Positions 35,801 to 43,520 of a stretch of 64,000 bases of DNA are shown here, piece by piece. The stretch lies in the NCBI RefSeq assembly GCF_011305535.1, contig NZ_CP049905.1, positions 5,389,504 through 5,453,503 of the forward strand, written 5' to 3'. Numbering within the stretch: position 1 is the first letter of the stretch; every line of letters starts with the position of its first letter. A model generated the notes under the pieces. That model had not been told where the DNA came from. It saw nothing but the letters and a program-made list of their open reading frames with translations, and did not search any database. The position numbers and the translations under genes were made by a program. Source of the DNA: Diaphorobacter sp. HDW4B (GTDB lineage Bacteria > Pseudomonadota > Gammaproteobacteria > Burkholderiales > Burkholderiaceae_C).

Positions 35801-36583
35801 TCAGGCTCCCATGGCAGATGCGCGCAGGTTGTGCGGATCCAGTTGGGCCAGCAGCGCGAGCTGCTCGGGTGCGGGGTCGGCCGTGGTCGGCACGTTCTCG
35901 GGCACGAAGATCGGAAAGCCCGTGTTCTCCTGCACCAGCTCGGCCGTCACGCCGGGGTGCAGCGACACCAGACGCACCTGATGGTCCGGCCCGCCGAAGT
36001 CCAGCACGCACAGATTGGTGAAGATGAAACGGATGTCGGTCATCTCATCGAGCGTCCAGCCCTTGGGCAGACGCGCGGGGTTGTAGCCCACCGATGCGAC
36101 CATGTCCACCTCGCCTTCCACGAACACCTTCTTGCTGTGGTTGGGCACAAAGAACGAGTTCGCATGGTTGATGGAATTGCCCGGAAAGCCGCGCACCCCC
36201 AGCATCATCGACTTGGGGCGCGCGTAGTCGCTGCCCACCATCGAGATGTTGGCCTGACCGAAGCGGTCCACCTGCACCGGCCCCACCATCGCATGGCGCT
36301 TGCCGCCCCACACGTTGTCGAAAATCCGCGAAAAGCCCATCCAGGTTTCGCGCTTGATCCGGTAGTCGCCGCGAGGGCCGACCGGCACGGGCTCGCTCAC
36401 GATCCAGGCTTCGGAGTCGGTCATCATGATGTCGCGGTTGACCGACTTCATGCACAGCGATGCGGCCAGACGCGGCACCAAGCCGATGCCCGTCGCCAGC
36501 ACTTCACCATCGTTTTTCCATGCTTGCGCGGCTGCGCAGATGATGCGATCGACCAAGGAAATTTCACTGCTGCTACTGCTCAT
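35801..36583 (-). CDS. ipdB: COCHEA-CoA hydrolase subunit IpdB (CoA-transferase family)
   Basis: A 260-residue beta subunit of the class I CoA-transferase fold. Characteristic strings are SLVDRIICAAAQAWKNDGEV, GIGLVPRLAASLCM, WMGFSRIFDNVWGGKRHAM, DRFGQANISMVG and GFPGNSINHANSFFV. IpdAB opens ring C of the CoA ester by hydrolysis rather than by CoA transfer. The start at 36583 is followed by a Ser-rich MSSSSSE leader; an upstream extension overlaps ipdA and is rejected. It lies 19 bp after the ipdA stop. Confidence 0.9.
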   Translation of the reverse strand: MSSSSSEISLVDRIICAAAQAWKNDGEVLATGIGLVPRLAASLCMKSVNRDIMMTDSEAWIVSEPVPVGPRGDYRIKRETWMGFSRIFDNVWGGKRHAMVGPVQVDRFGQANISMVGSDYARPKSMMLGVRGFPGNSINHANSFFVPNHSKKVFVEGEVDMVASVGYNPARLPKGWTLDEMTDIRFIFTNLCVLDFGGPDHQVRLVSLHPGVTAELVQENTGFPIFVPENVPTTADPAPEQLALLAQLDPHNLRASAMGA

Positions 36584-36602
36584 CTTCGCTTCCCTCTCCA
36601 AC

Positions 36603-37481
36603 TCAAAACACCGGCAGCGGCAGACGCTTGATCGCCTCGGCCCCGCCCACCTTGTCCAGGTATTCCTGTTCGGTGCAATGCACATACTTGGTCACGTAAT
36701 CGCTCCAACCCGTCTCTTCCTTGGCGCTCGCCGCGTATTCCTTGAAGTGCTTGGTATCGAAGCCATAAGCAGGCGCGCACGATGTGGGATGCGCACCCCA
36801 CTGCAGATGCACCACGCCGGTGGTTTCCGAGCGCTCCCAGAACACCAGTCGCGAGTTCTCCGCTGAGTCGAACGCGCTGGTGTCCACCAGTTCGTCGCAG
36901 CTCACGAAGGTCTGCCTGGCGGCGCGTGCATACAGGTCGTCCATGTACATGTCCGGCCCACTGATCTGGCACACGCCGCGCGCATCGGCGCGGTCCACGT
37001 GCAGCAGCGCGACGTCGAGGTTCAGGGCAGGCATCGCCACCCATTCCTTGTTGTCGTAAGGCGATCCGATCACCTTGATCTGCGGGTTGTGCTTGACCAG
37101 ATCGGTGCCCAGACCAATGCGCGTGGGGATGTAGGGAACGCGCATCGCCGCGGCCTTCAGGCCCAGCAGCATCTGTCCTTCATCGACCTCCACCACCTCG
37201 ATGTCGCCGTTCTGGCGCGCCTTGCGGAAGTACGGCTCCAGCGGGATGAAGTCCAGCGTGACGAATGCGAAGATCAGCTTCTTGACCTTGCCCGCAGCGC
37301 ACAGCATGCCCACATCGGCACCGCCATACGAGACCACGGTCAGGTCCTTCACATCACTGCGCAGCAGCTCGCGCACCAGCGCCATCGGCTTGCGGCGCGG
37401 CCCCCAGCCGCCGATGCCGATCGTCATTCCATCCTTGATGGACGCGACGACATCCTTCGCACTCATGACCTTGTTGACCAT
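36603..37481 (-). CDS. ipdA: COCHEA-CoA hydrolase subunit IpdA (CoA-transferase family)
   Basis: A 292-residue alpha subunit. The N-terminal GMTIGIGGWGPRRKPMALVR (residues 18-37), YGGADVGMLCAAGKV, and VDEGQMLLGLKAAAMRVPYIPTR patterns follow IpdA, with E101 near the position of the glutamate described as essential in the IpdAB complex. It continues through LDVALLHVDRADARGV and a long C-terminal helix region. It is encoded upstream of ipdB and downstream of tesB on the same strand, as expected for a stoichiometric complex. Confidence 0.9.
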   Translation of the reverse strand: MVNKVMSAKDVVASIKDGMTIGIGGWGPRRKPMALVRELLRSDVKDLTVVSYGGADVGMLCAAGKVKKLIFAFVTLDFIPLEPYFRKARQNGDIEVVEVDEGQMLLGLKAAAMRVPYIPTRIGLGTDLVKHNPQIKVIGSPYDNKEWVAMPALNLDVALLHVDRADARGVCQISGPDMYMDDLYARAARQTFVSCDELVDTSAFDSAENSRLVFWERSETTGVVHLQWGAHPTSCAPAYGFDTKHFKEYAASAKEETGWSDYVTKYVHCTEQEYLDKVGGAEAIKRLPLPVF

Positions 37482-37541
37482 TTCTCTATCTCTCCAATCC
37501 AGACTACCCAGTTGCCTTGTTTCTCGACCAAGCTTTGCTCA

Positions 37542-38447
37542 TCAAGCGGTCTGCGCCACGCGGCCGACCGTGAAGTCGTGCCCCCACAGGCTCACCGCCG
37601 TGAATTCGTGCGTGATGTGCTGCTCCCAATCCATGATTGCGCCGCCGTAGCCGTACTCGATGTCGAAGTGCGCTGGCGTCTTCATGTAGAAGGAAATCAT
37701 TCGGTCGTTGGTGTGCTGACCGAGCGTGGCGCTCAACTGCACCTTCTGCTGGCTCATGCGATCCATGGCGCGGCCCACCTCGGGCATGTTTTCCACTTCC
37801 ACCATCACATGCACGCAACCCGCTGGCGATGGGAACTCCGCGAGCGCCAGACTGTGGTGGCGACCATTCGCGCAGTGGAAGAAGTGAATGCGCACCGTCG
37901 GGCCATCGTCGCCCATGGGCTTGAAGTTGTAGATGTCGGAGAGCCCGAAGCCCAGCACATCGCGCGCAAACGACACAGTCGCGTCAAAGTCGGGCGCAGG
38001 CAGAACGGTATGGCCCAGACCGTAGTCACCCGTCACGAACTTGGAGACACCCTGCGGCGACGCAAAGCGCTTGAAGTCGGACTTGAAGCCCCACACCAGC
38101 TCATGGCGATTGCCCGATGGATCGAACAGCACGGCCATCTGCTGCACGCAGCGCTGCTGGCACAGCTCGGCACTGCCCAGCTCATATGCCACCTTGGCCG
38201 CATCGAGCGACTTCAATGCCGCGTCGAACGCATCCTTGTTGAGCAACTCCCAACCGGAGGCCAGATAACGGTCCTTGGCACCGGACTGCACCTGAAAGCG
38301 GAACTGGCGCTCATCCATCTTGATATGCAGACTGCCATCGCCCACCGGCGTAGCCATCATGCCGAGCACATCCTTGGCGTAGGTGCTCCACTGATTGAGG
38401 TTCGTGCTTTCAGCAACGACGTAAGCAAGTCCACGGATTTCCATCAT
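37542..38447 (-). CDS. tesB: 3,4-DHSA 4,5-extradiol dioxygenase (TesB/HsaC)
   Basis: A 301-residue two-domain vicinal-oxygen-chelate dioxygenase. The Fe(II) facial triad is H146 (YGLGHTV), H213 (CVHVMVE) and E264 (FDIEYG), almost the same numbering as HsaC. It cleaves the catechol-like A ring of 3,4-DHSA. The start at 38447 has GGAGG ten bases upstream; a second ATG follows immediately at 38444. It heads the long leftward ring C/D operon (ipdA, ipdB and onward), so the A-ring dioxygenase is unlinked from tesD and tesE by 30 kb. Upstream DNA contains the gactaacg string shared with the hsaA/hsaB promoter region. Confidence 0.92.
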   Translation of the reverse strand: MMEIRGLAYVVAESTNLNQWSTYAKDVLGMMATPVGDGSLHIKMDERQFRFQVQSGAKDRYLASGWELLNKDAFDAALKSLDAAKVAYELGSAELCQQRCVQQMAVLFDPSGNRHELVWGFKSDFKRFASPQGVSKFVTGDYGLGHTVLPAPDFDATVSFARDVLGFGLSDIYNFKPMGDDGPTVRIHFFHCANGRHHSLALAEFPSPAGCVHVMVEVENMPEVGRAMDRMSQQKVQLSATLGQHTNDRMISFYMKTPAHFDIEYGYGGAIMDWEQHITHEFTAVSLWGHDFTVGRVAQTA

Positions 38448-38689
38448 GACGGCGGGGCCTCCAACCCAGGGTGTTGATTGATTGATGACTGATGGAATGG
38501 ATTCTGGGTTTGCGGTGCTTTGCAAACATCGTCCGTTGAGACTAACGAATGGAGGGTGTTTTCTCTAAAAATGTAGCAATGGAAGCTTGTTTTATGGGCC
38601 TCATAGGGCTAACCCTGTATTCCGTTTGGGGTAGCTTGGTCGCTTTCGGGACAAAACTCGTAGTGGTTTGATTGCAGGCGTACGGCCAA
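38448..38689. promoter_or_regulatory. Upstream region of the tesB-ipdAB operon
   Basis: A 242-bp non-coding stretch. It should hold the promoter of the longest leftward operon in the window. It holds gactaacg near 38540 and an A-rich segment near 38570. No canonical promoter hexamers are certain. Confidence 0.35.
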
Positions 38690-39008
38690 CACACCTTGAA
38701 CACGGGCAGCGTCCCAAGGCACTGGACTGCAGCATCAGACGCTGGGCAGCGCTCACGCGCTTTGCGACTGACGGGCAACCGCCCGTGAGCAACAACTGGA
38801 TCGAAAACCAAATCCAGCCCATCGCCGTGGGCCGCAACAACTGACTGCTCCGCCAGCAGCGCGCAGGCCAACGTGCGGCCGCGACGACGAGCCCCGTTCA
38901 GTCAGCCAAATCAATGGCCACGACCCGTGTGCGTATCTGAAGGAGGTGCTGACCCGGCTGCCTGCGCACAAGGCCAGTCGAATCGAGGAGTTGCCGCCGC
39001 ATCGATGA
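38690..39008 (+). pseudogene. IS66-family transposase remnant (C-terminal fragment, frameshifted)
   Basis: In one plus frame 38716 onward reads KALDCSIRRWAALTRF then PPVSNNWIENQIQPIAVGRN before a stop; 100 bp later another frame reads INGHDPCAYLKEVLTRLPAH and ends KASRIEELPPHR with a stop at 39006-39008. These are consecutive parts of the IS66 TnpC C-terminus, so at least one frameshift and one nonsense change separate them. No terminal repeats or other IS66 genes remain. It lies just outside the prophage left end, marking the boundary of the steroid island. Confidence 0.8.
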
Positions 39009-39161
39009 CAGCCGACCCATGCAGCCTGAGTCACGGAAGACCGTTACGTCCCGTGCGCAAGATGGGATGGCTGGACGCTTACCAGCCAAGAATGAGACAA
39101 CAGCAAAACACTGGATATGAGACGCTTCTCATATCCGCCTGATGGAACACCCAAAAACGAA

Positions 39162-39192
39162 AAAGCCTGCTACTTATTCAGTAGCAGGCTTT
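39162..39192. terminator. Hairpin with 12-bp perfect stem near the left prophage end
   Basis: AAAGCCTGCTAC (39162-39173) pairs with 39181-39192 around a seven-base loop; A-run before and T-run after make it a bidirectional terminator. It lies just outside attL and may originally have served a chromosomal gene. Confidence 0.8.
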
Positions 39193-39213
39193 CCAGCATC
39201 TATGCGATGTTTG

Positions 39214-39261
39214 TGGTAGGACGTGCGAGATTCGAACTCGCGACCAACGGATTAAAAGTCC
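39214..39261. repeat. attL, 48-bp copy of the tRNA-Lys 3' end
   Basis: Identical over 48 bases to 50568-50615, covering CCA, acceptor 3' strand, T arm, variable loop and anticodon-arm 3' side. After 39261 the sequence diverges from the tRNA, so this is the duplicated core left by integration and not a functional tRNA. Confidence 0.92.
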
Positions 39262-39426
39262 ATATCACAATCAAGCACTGGTGCGGCTTGTGGCGATATT
39301 TTGGGAATATTTCCTGTCTTTCAGGCATAGAAAGCATGCGCTTCGCCGGTCTTTATTCCCACGAGAACTGCAAGATTTCCTCGCCACTCAAAAGTCACAA
39401 ACACCCCGAATTGAGTAGTTTGATGA

Positions 39427-39702
39427 TCACTCACTCGGCAGCTTGAGCCCGAGCTTTGTGGCAGGTCTCAGCGTACCGCTGAAGGTAGTCGAGCTTTTCG
39501 GCGTCGAGCTGGACGGACTCTCGGAGATCGAGAACACGGCTTGCAGCTTCGCGGTCGAGTTCGACGGCTGCATCACCCAAGCTGCTGGCGCTTGAATCTG
39601 CGGCCCCACCACCGGTGGACTCACGCACGACACGGGTGACGATGCGCACCCCGCAAGTGCCAGCAGCGACACAAGCGCGCAGGCTACGGTTTTCTTGATC
39701 AT
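39427..39702 (-). CDS. Rz1-like outer-membrane spanin lipoprotein, nested in Rz
   Basis: A 91-residue lipoprotein with a signal peptide ending in LALAGC, the lipidated cysteine being residue 19, followed by a Pro/Ser-rich chain typical of Rz1. It is read in another frame inside the Rz gene (39431-39949), the classical lambda arrangement. It would join Rz to bridge inner and outer membrane during lysis. It ends four bases beyond the Rz stop. Confidence 0.85.
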   Translation of the reverse strand: MIKKTVACALVSLLALAGCASSPVSCVSPPVVGPQIQAPAAWVMQPSNSTAKLQAVFSISESPSSSTPKSSTTFSGTLRPATKLGLKLPSE

Positions 39703-39949
39703 TTTTGGCGATCCTCTCTGTTGCTGATTTGTCGGCTGTGCTGATTGCGGTGTTCGCGGCTTGTTCGAGCTTGCGAACTGCGGTCACAGCGTCGGTCGTC
39801 TTCCGCGCTATCCCGGCAAGCACTTCGGCGTGCTGCCGCTTCACGTCGGCCAGATCGGCACCGGTGCGCCAGCCGTTGACGGCCCAGCCGGTGGCAAGGC
39901 CGAGCGCGAACAGAACGGCGGCGATGAGGGCTTTGGCGTAGGCGGTCAT
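39431..39949 (-). CDS. Rz-like inner-membrane spanin
   Basis: A 172-residue protein with one N-terminal membrane helix (AKALIAAVLFALGLATGWAV) and a long helical periplasmic domain (DLADVKRQHAEVLAGIARKT, LDLRESVQLDAEKLDYLQRY). The start at 39949 (MTAYAKAL) overlaps the endolysin stop by four bases and has GAGAGGGA upstream. With Rz1 nested in another frame it completes the lysis cassette holin-endolysin-Rz/Rz1. Confidence 0.87.
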   Translation of the reverse strand: MTAYAKALIAAVLFALGLATGWAVNGWRTGADLADVKRQHAEVLAGIARKTTDAVTAVRKLEQAANTAISTADKSATERIAKNDQENRSLRACVAAGTCGVRIVTRVVRESTGGGAADSSASSLGDAAVELDREAASRVLDLRESVQLDAEKLDYLQRYAETCHKARAQAAE

Positions 39950-40413
39950 AGATCCCTCTCGCACATAGCCCGCTCAGCGGCTCGACGTTTGACGAGTCCG
40001 GGCAACTGCTTGCCGCCTGCATAGACCCACTTGGATAGTTCTGCGCAAGCACCTGGCATGTCCCCAGTGTTGGCCTTCCGTACCAGCGTGGAACCACAGA
40101 ACGCGCCGGTGCCCACGTTGAAGGCGAAGCTCAGGAATGCGGCCTTCTGCCCGTCCGTCACCGGCACGCGCACACAGTCCAGCGCAATCGAGTGCTTCGT
40201 CAGATCGGCTTCAAGCTGGGCGAGGCATTGCTCATCCGTGAACGTCTGCCCCGGCTTGAGTTCCGGCCCGGTGTGCCCGGAGCACGATGTCAGCACGCCG
40301 ACAGGATCAACATAGGTGCGGTTGACCTTGCCTTCGTAGTAGGTCACGACAGGAATGACAAGGGCCACCGCAGTGGCCCCGATCTTCGTAATGAGTTTGG
40401 CGCGGTCGTTCAT
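39946..40413 (-). CDS. SAR endolysin (phage lysozyme, GH24)
   Basis: A 155-residue lysozyme with an N-terminal signal-anchor-release segment (IGATAVALVIPVVTYY) in place of a cleavable signal. Catalytic residues obey the R21 pattern Glu-8-Asp-5-Thr: E27, D36 and T42. The family string usually reading GYGHTG is here SCSGHTG, so the Tyr is lost and a Cys gained. Further cysteines could support disulfide control seen in SAR lysozymes. The start at 40413 (MNDRAKL) overlaps the holin stop by four bases. Role: peptidoglycan cleavage at host lysis. Confidence 0.88.
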   Translation of the reverse strand: MNDRAKLITKIGATAVALVIPVVTYYEGKVNRTYVDPVGVLTSCSGHTGPELKPGQTFTDEQCLAQLEADLTKHSIALDCVRVPVTDGQKAAFLSFAFNVGTGAFCGSTLVRKANTGDMPGACAELSKWVYAGGKQLPGLVKRRAAERAMCERDL

Positions 40414-40652
40414 GGCTCGCCCCATCCAGTACCGTACTTGTGGTGCATGCGAGCCTCCATTTCGCGTTCTTCGCGGCGGTCGCGTCGCCAGCTCCAGAAC
40501 TGGCCCAGTAGCAGCCCCAGTACCGCGACGACGATGCCCACCATCACCCCAATCTCGGACAGCGTCAGGCCGCTTACCGCAGCCGTCGCCGCGCCGCCGT
40601 ATGCGCCTGTTTTGCCCACGGCGATGCCCACACTTTCAGTCGTGTTGCTCAT
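40410..40652 (-). CDS. Putative holin
   Basis: An 80-residue protein with one strong and one weaker hydrophobic segment (GKTGAYGGAATAAVSGLTLS, then GVMVGIVVAVLGLLLGQFW) and a C-terminal cluster of Arg/Glu (RRDRREEREMEAR). Position directly upstream of, and overlapping, the endolysin gene and the charged cytosolic tail are typical of holins. The start at 40652 (MSNTTES) is chosen over an upstream extension through a terminator. Confidence 0.8.
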   Translation of the reverse strand: MSNTTESVGIAVGKTGAYGGAATAAVSGLTLSEIGVMVGIVVAVLGLLLGQFWSWRRDRREEREMEARMHHKYGTGWGEP

Positions 40653-40660
40653 TCGTTTTT

Positions 40661-40687
40661 CCAAAAAGAAAACCCGCCGAAGCGGGT
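40661..40687 (-). terminator. Terminator between tail-protein stump and lysis genes
   Basis: Read leftward, ACCCGC-TTCG-GCGGGT (40687-40672) with a UUCG tetraloop is followed by a T-rich tract. It separates the tail operon from the holin gene, whose start is nine bases beyond. Confidence 0.75.
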
Positions 40688-40705
40688 CTGTTGGTGTTGT
40701 CAGGC

Positions 40706-41125
40706 TCACAGGGCCTTGGCGTATCCGAAGAGCGCTTGCAGATCGCCCTCGGACAAACTGAGCGATGCAGCCAGCATCTGCACGGTCGGGCTGTCGCTCT
40801 CAATCGAGGCTGCGCCCTGCCAATCAACTCGCGCCCGGTAGCGCTGTGTCTCGTCCGGGATCTGATCGATTTGTGCGTCGATGTCGCTGTCCTTGATGCC
40901 TCGCAGGTCGAACAATGCGAGCAGCGCCTGACGCTTTGTGATCGTGATTCGTGCTGCATCTGCTGAGGCCTTTTCATCGGCCACGCGCTGCGCGTCGATT
41001 TGCGCCAGCTCGTCGCCGTTCAGGGCAACGATTTGCCACTTTTGCGTCAGCACGCCGCCCACTTTTTTCGGTGCGATCTGCACGGCCTTATGAGTCGTTG
41101 CGTCGTGCTCTGGCTGGACCGTGGC
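40706..41125 (-). pseudogene. C-terminal stump of a phage tail protein, cut by IS3 element
   Basis: An open frame enters from the IS3 copy at 41125 and reads ATVQPEHDATTHKAVQIAPK then GGVLTQKWQIVALNGDELAQ, with a C-terminal part KRQALLALFDLRGIKDSDID. The pattern of a short beta region followed by a helical tail with a Gln/Asp-rich end is that of small tail-fibre-associated proteins in Burkholderiales phages. A GTG at 41083 could restart translation (125 residues), but the original gene began upstream of the insertion and is lost. Confidence 0.65.
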
Positions 41126-41736
41126 TGAATCGCCCCGGATTTCCTAGACACTGTTGAGCCGTTGGGAATGCCGTCTTTCGAACTCTACCGGAGAGATATC
41201 TCCGGCGGTGCCATGACGCCTTTTCGGGTTGTAAAACATCTCGATGTAGTTGAAGACATCAGCCCTGGCCTCATCGCGCGTCGGGTAAATCTGGCGGCGA
41301 ATACGCTCGCGCTTGAGCAACTGGAAGAAGCTCTCGGCCACGGCGTTGTCGTGACAGTTGCCGCGACGACTCATGCTGGAGACCAGATTGTGATCTCGCA
41401 GAAAGCCCTGCCAGTCATGGCCTGTAAACTGACTACCCTGATCCGAATGCACCATGACAGGCAGCTTAGGCCTGCGACGCCACAAGGCCATCAACAGTGC
41501 ATCGAGCACCAAGCCAGTATCGATGCGGCTGCCCATAGACCAGCCAACAACCTGACGTGAGAACAGGTCAACCACCACCGCCAGATACAGCCAACCTTCA
41601 TGGGTGCGGATGTATGTGATGTCAGTCACCCAAGCTTGGTTGGGCTCGGCCGCTGCGAAGCGGCGCTGCAAGTGATTGGGCGCGACGATGGCAGGTTTGC
41701 CGCCACGCATGCCTGCACGGCGTTTGTAGCCCGTCT
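41126..41736. mobile_element. Truncated IS3-family copy (611 bp)
   Basis: Identical over its visible length to 48414-49024 of the complete copy, including the left terminal repeat beginning TGAATCGCCCCGG. Homology stops abruptly at 41736, where phage antirepressor sequence begins. The element has thus lost orfA and the first third of orfB. Confidence 0.9.
41144..41736 (-). pseudogene. IS3-family transposase OrfB, C-terminal fragment
   Basis: Residues matching the last about 197 of the 291-residue OrfB at 48432. The integrase core is nearly complete (WVTDITYIRTHEGW with first Asp, VMVHSDQGSQFTG with second Asp, and the Glu-bearing AVAESFFQLLKRE), but the N-terminal HTH part and the frameshift region are missing, so it is not functional. 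Confidence 0.9.
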
Positions 41737-42696
41737 CGCCAAGTTCGCAAGCTGTGCGTCACTGGTAATCATCCCGTTCGGCTCCAGAATGCGCCCCGGC
41801 AGATCATTCATGCTCACAACCATCGCGTTAGGCTCGACCAGCGCCGCCCAGGGCTCAATCTTGCCGTCTCGGCTACGCGCCATGCTGAACATCCAACGGT
41901 CATCCATGATCGCGCCCTTGCCCTCAAGCATCGCTGCGAAGGCTGTTCGCGCCGCTTCGGTTGCAACCTGAGTCGCCAGTGCGAAGGCGCTTTTCAGTAG
42001 TTCGGCGTTGGGCAACTCGACTTCGACAATCTCATCGTCAACCACCTCCCACTCCGCAGTGTGGCGGGCGATGATCGACACCGCCTCACTGAACTCATGG
42101 CGGGGGATCTCGCGATAGCTCACCTTGAAGTGGGCCTTGAGCTTGCTCCAGCCCTGCATCATCAGTGGGCCCTGTGCTGACTTCGGCACACGATCCGCCG
42201 CGGACTTCAACATCAGGCGCAGCGTCTCGGCCTCCTCCTTTGTCAGCACGTCGCCGGGGTTGACCGCGAATGCTTGACGCGGATTGATCGCAATGCCTTC
42301 GTTCCAGTATTGCCAGAGAACGTCGTCGCATTCGTTTTGATACTGGATGACTCGGGCGCGGACTTCGGGGTTCTTGATCTTGCCGGGCTCAATTGTTGTG
42401 AGCCACGCAGCCACCTTGCGAACAGGGATGCACATCATCCCTCGACTCTTGCCGTCTGCCGACCCAACCGTTGTCGAATCGACAATAGTTGCCGACGCGG
42501 GCATTCTCAACTCAAGAACCCCCCACCGTCCATCGTTCCCTGACACCTTGCGAAACTGGCTTGCCCAATCGAGCCCCATCGCCGCGACGATCACTTTCAT
42601 TGGCGTATATGGCTGGCCGTCGTGCTCCACCACGAACAGCTCCGCACCATGGAAAGAAATAGTGATAATTTTTTGTACTTGTGTAGAATTCGACAT
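41626..42696 (-). CDS. Phage antirepressor (P22 Ant N-terminal domain), C-terminus replaced by IS3 sequence
   Basis: A 356-codon frame from MSNSTQVQKI. The first 115 residues are the P22_AR_N domain (ITISFHGAELFVVEHDGQPY, PMKVIVAAMGLDWASQFRKV, MMCIPVRKVAAWL, VIQYQNECDDVLWQYWNEG). A helical middle and C-terminal region follow to about residue 320. From 41736 the frame continues for 36 residues inside the truncated IS3 copy, so the natural C-terminus is lost. In P22 Ant blocks the prophage repressor and is controlled by Arc and Mnt; here the gene lies downstream of an Arc-like gene. A hairpin with 9-bp arms (42734-42742/42757-42765) stands in the gap between the two. Confidence 0.82.
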   Translation of the reverse strand: MSNSTQVQKIITISFHGAELFVVEHDGQPYTPMKVIVAAMGLDWASQFRKVSGNDGRWGVLELRMPASATIVDSTTVGSADGKSRGMMCIPVRKVAAWLTTIEPGKIKNPEVRARVIQYQNECDDVLWQYWNEGIAINPRQAFAVNPGDVLTKEEAETLRLMLKSAADRVPKSAQGPLMMQGWSKLKAHFKVSYREIPRHEFSEAVSIIARHTAEWEVVDDEIVEVELPNAELLKSAFALATQVATEAARTAFAAMLEGKGAIMDDRWMFSMARSRDGKIEPWAALVEPNAMVVSMNDLPGRILEPNGMITSDAQLANLARRATNAVQACVAANLPSSRPITCSAASQRPSPTKLG

Positions 42697-42772
42697 GTTG
42701 ATACCTTGATTGATTCCTTGGTTTTTGACACTCGAAGCCCTGTCGGTTCCAGCCGCCAGGGCTTCACTATTT

Positions 42773-42937
42773 TTAGGCATGGGCTGCATGCTTGGCCTCT
42801 TGCGCCGTGCGGCTCTGCTCTAGCCGCACGATCAACTCAGCGGTCACACTTCTACGAGCTGCTGCCGCTTGCGCTTTCAACCACTCCTTCAGCTCTGCAG
42901 GCAAGCGCACATTTGTCTGTTCGTCGATACGTGCCAT
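42773..42937 (-). CDS. Arc-like ribbon-helix-helix repressor
   Basis: A 54-residue protein: MARIDEQTNVRLPAELKEWL then KAQAAAARRSVTAELIVRLE. This is the Arc fold, with the beta strand TNVRLPAEL giving DNA contacts and helix B ending in AELIVRLE, like the Arc/Mnt consensus. The start at 42937 has AAAGGAGG seven bases upstream. It is transcribed leftward ahead of the antirepressor gene, as arc is in P22. Confidence 0.85.
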   Translation of the reverse strand: MARIDEQTNVRLPAELKEWLKAQAAAARRSVTAELIVRLEQSRTAQEAKHAAHA

Positions 42938-43024
42938 CTTTTCCTCCTTTGCGTGATAACACGGTGCTAATGCTAGCACGGTATTATCACGACATGCAAG
43001 CACTGTGATGTGATAATTCGATTT
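42938..43024. promoter_or_regulatory. Divergent operator region of the immI-like module
   Basis: The 87-bp gap between the two divergent RHH genes contains three TGATAA-type half-sites: 42954 (forward), 42984 (reverse, TTATCA) and 43011 (forward). They form a 36-bp imperfect palindrome (42954-42989) with GTGCTA/TAGCAC inside, and an 8-bp perfect inverted repeat ATTATCAC/GTGATAAT (42983-42990/43010-43017). These are likely operators for the Arc-like and Mnt-like proteins. Confidence 0.7.
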
Positions 43025-43384
43025 ATGGCCCGCACAGACCCCCAGCTCAACTTCCGCATCCCCTTGGAACTACGTGACAGGCTCTCCGAGGCTGCCAAAG
43101 AGAACAACCGTTCACTTACTGGTGAGTTGATCGCCCGACTGGAGCAGTCCTTCGGCGAGGCATCTAGCGGTGACGGTGGCGCGACAGTGGTTGTCCCGTT
43201 CGACTCTGCAGCCGCCTTGAAACGTTTCGCCGACCAACTCGACAAGATGATGTTGGATCGACATCAAGCCTACCGGGCAGAAATGATTAAAGAGTTCGGG
43301 TACGACCCTGATGCGCCCCAGATCAAGCGCGAGCCCAACAAAGGGCCGGTTCACTCCCCCAACACCAAGCAGCCCAAAAAGTAA
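43025..43384 (+). CDS. Mnt-like ribbon-helix-helix regulator
   Basis: A 119-residue protein. Residues 1-45 (MARTDPQLNFRIPLELRDRL, SEAAKENNRSLTGELIARLE) form the Arc/Mnt DNA-binding domain; the C-terminal part includes a helix (AALKRFADQLDKMMLDRHQA) that could tetramerise as in Mnt, and a Pro/Lys-rich tail. It is divergent from the Arc-like gene, mirroring mnt and arc-ant of phage P22. The start at 43025 follows a TGATAA half-site by eight bases, so it is probably autorepressed. Confidence 0.82.
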   Translation: MARTDPQLNFRIPLELRDRLSEAAKENNRSLTGELIARLEQSFGEASSGDGGATVVVPFDSAAALKRFADQLDKMMLDRHQAYRAEMIKEFGYDPDAPQIKREPNKGPVHSPNTKQPKK

Positions 43385-43520
43385 CCCCACTTCGTGCGCG
43401 CCCAAATGACGTCACCTGACGTTGGGTGACGTCCATCGGCAGGACGCCCCGATGACGTCAGGATTCACGACACCATCGATGCCCTCGGCAATCCCGAGCC
43501 CATCAACAGCATCAACACAC

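Noticed and set aside
39214..39261. Considered as a second tRNA-Lys gene
   Set aside because: Only the 3' two thirds are present; the 5' acceptor strand and D arm are missing.
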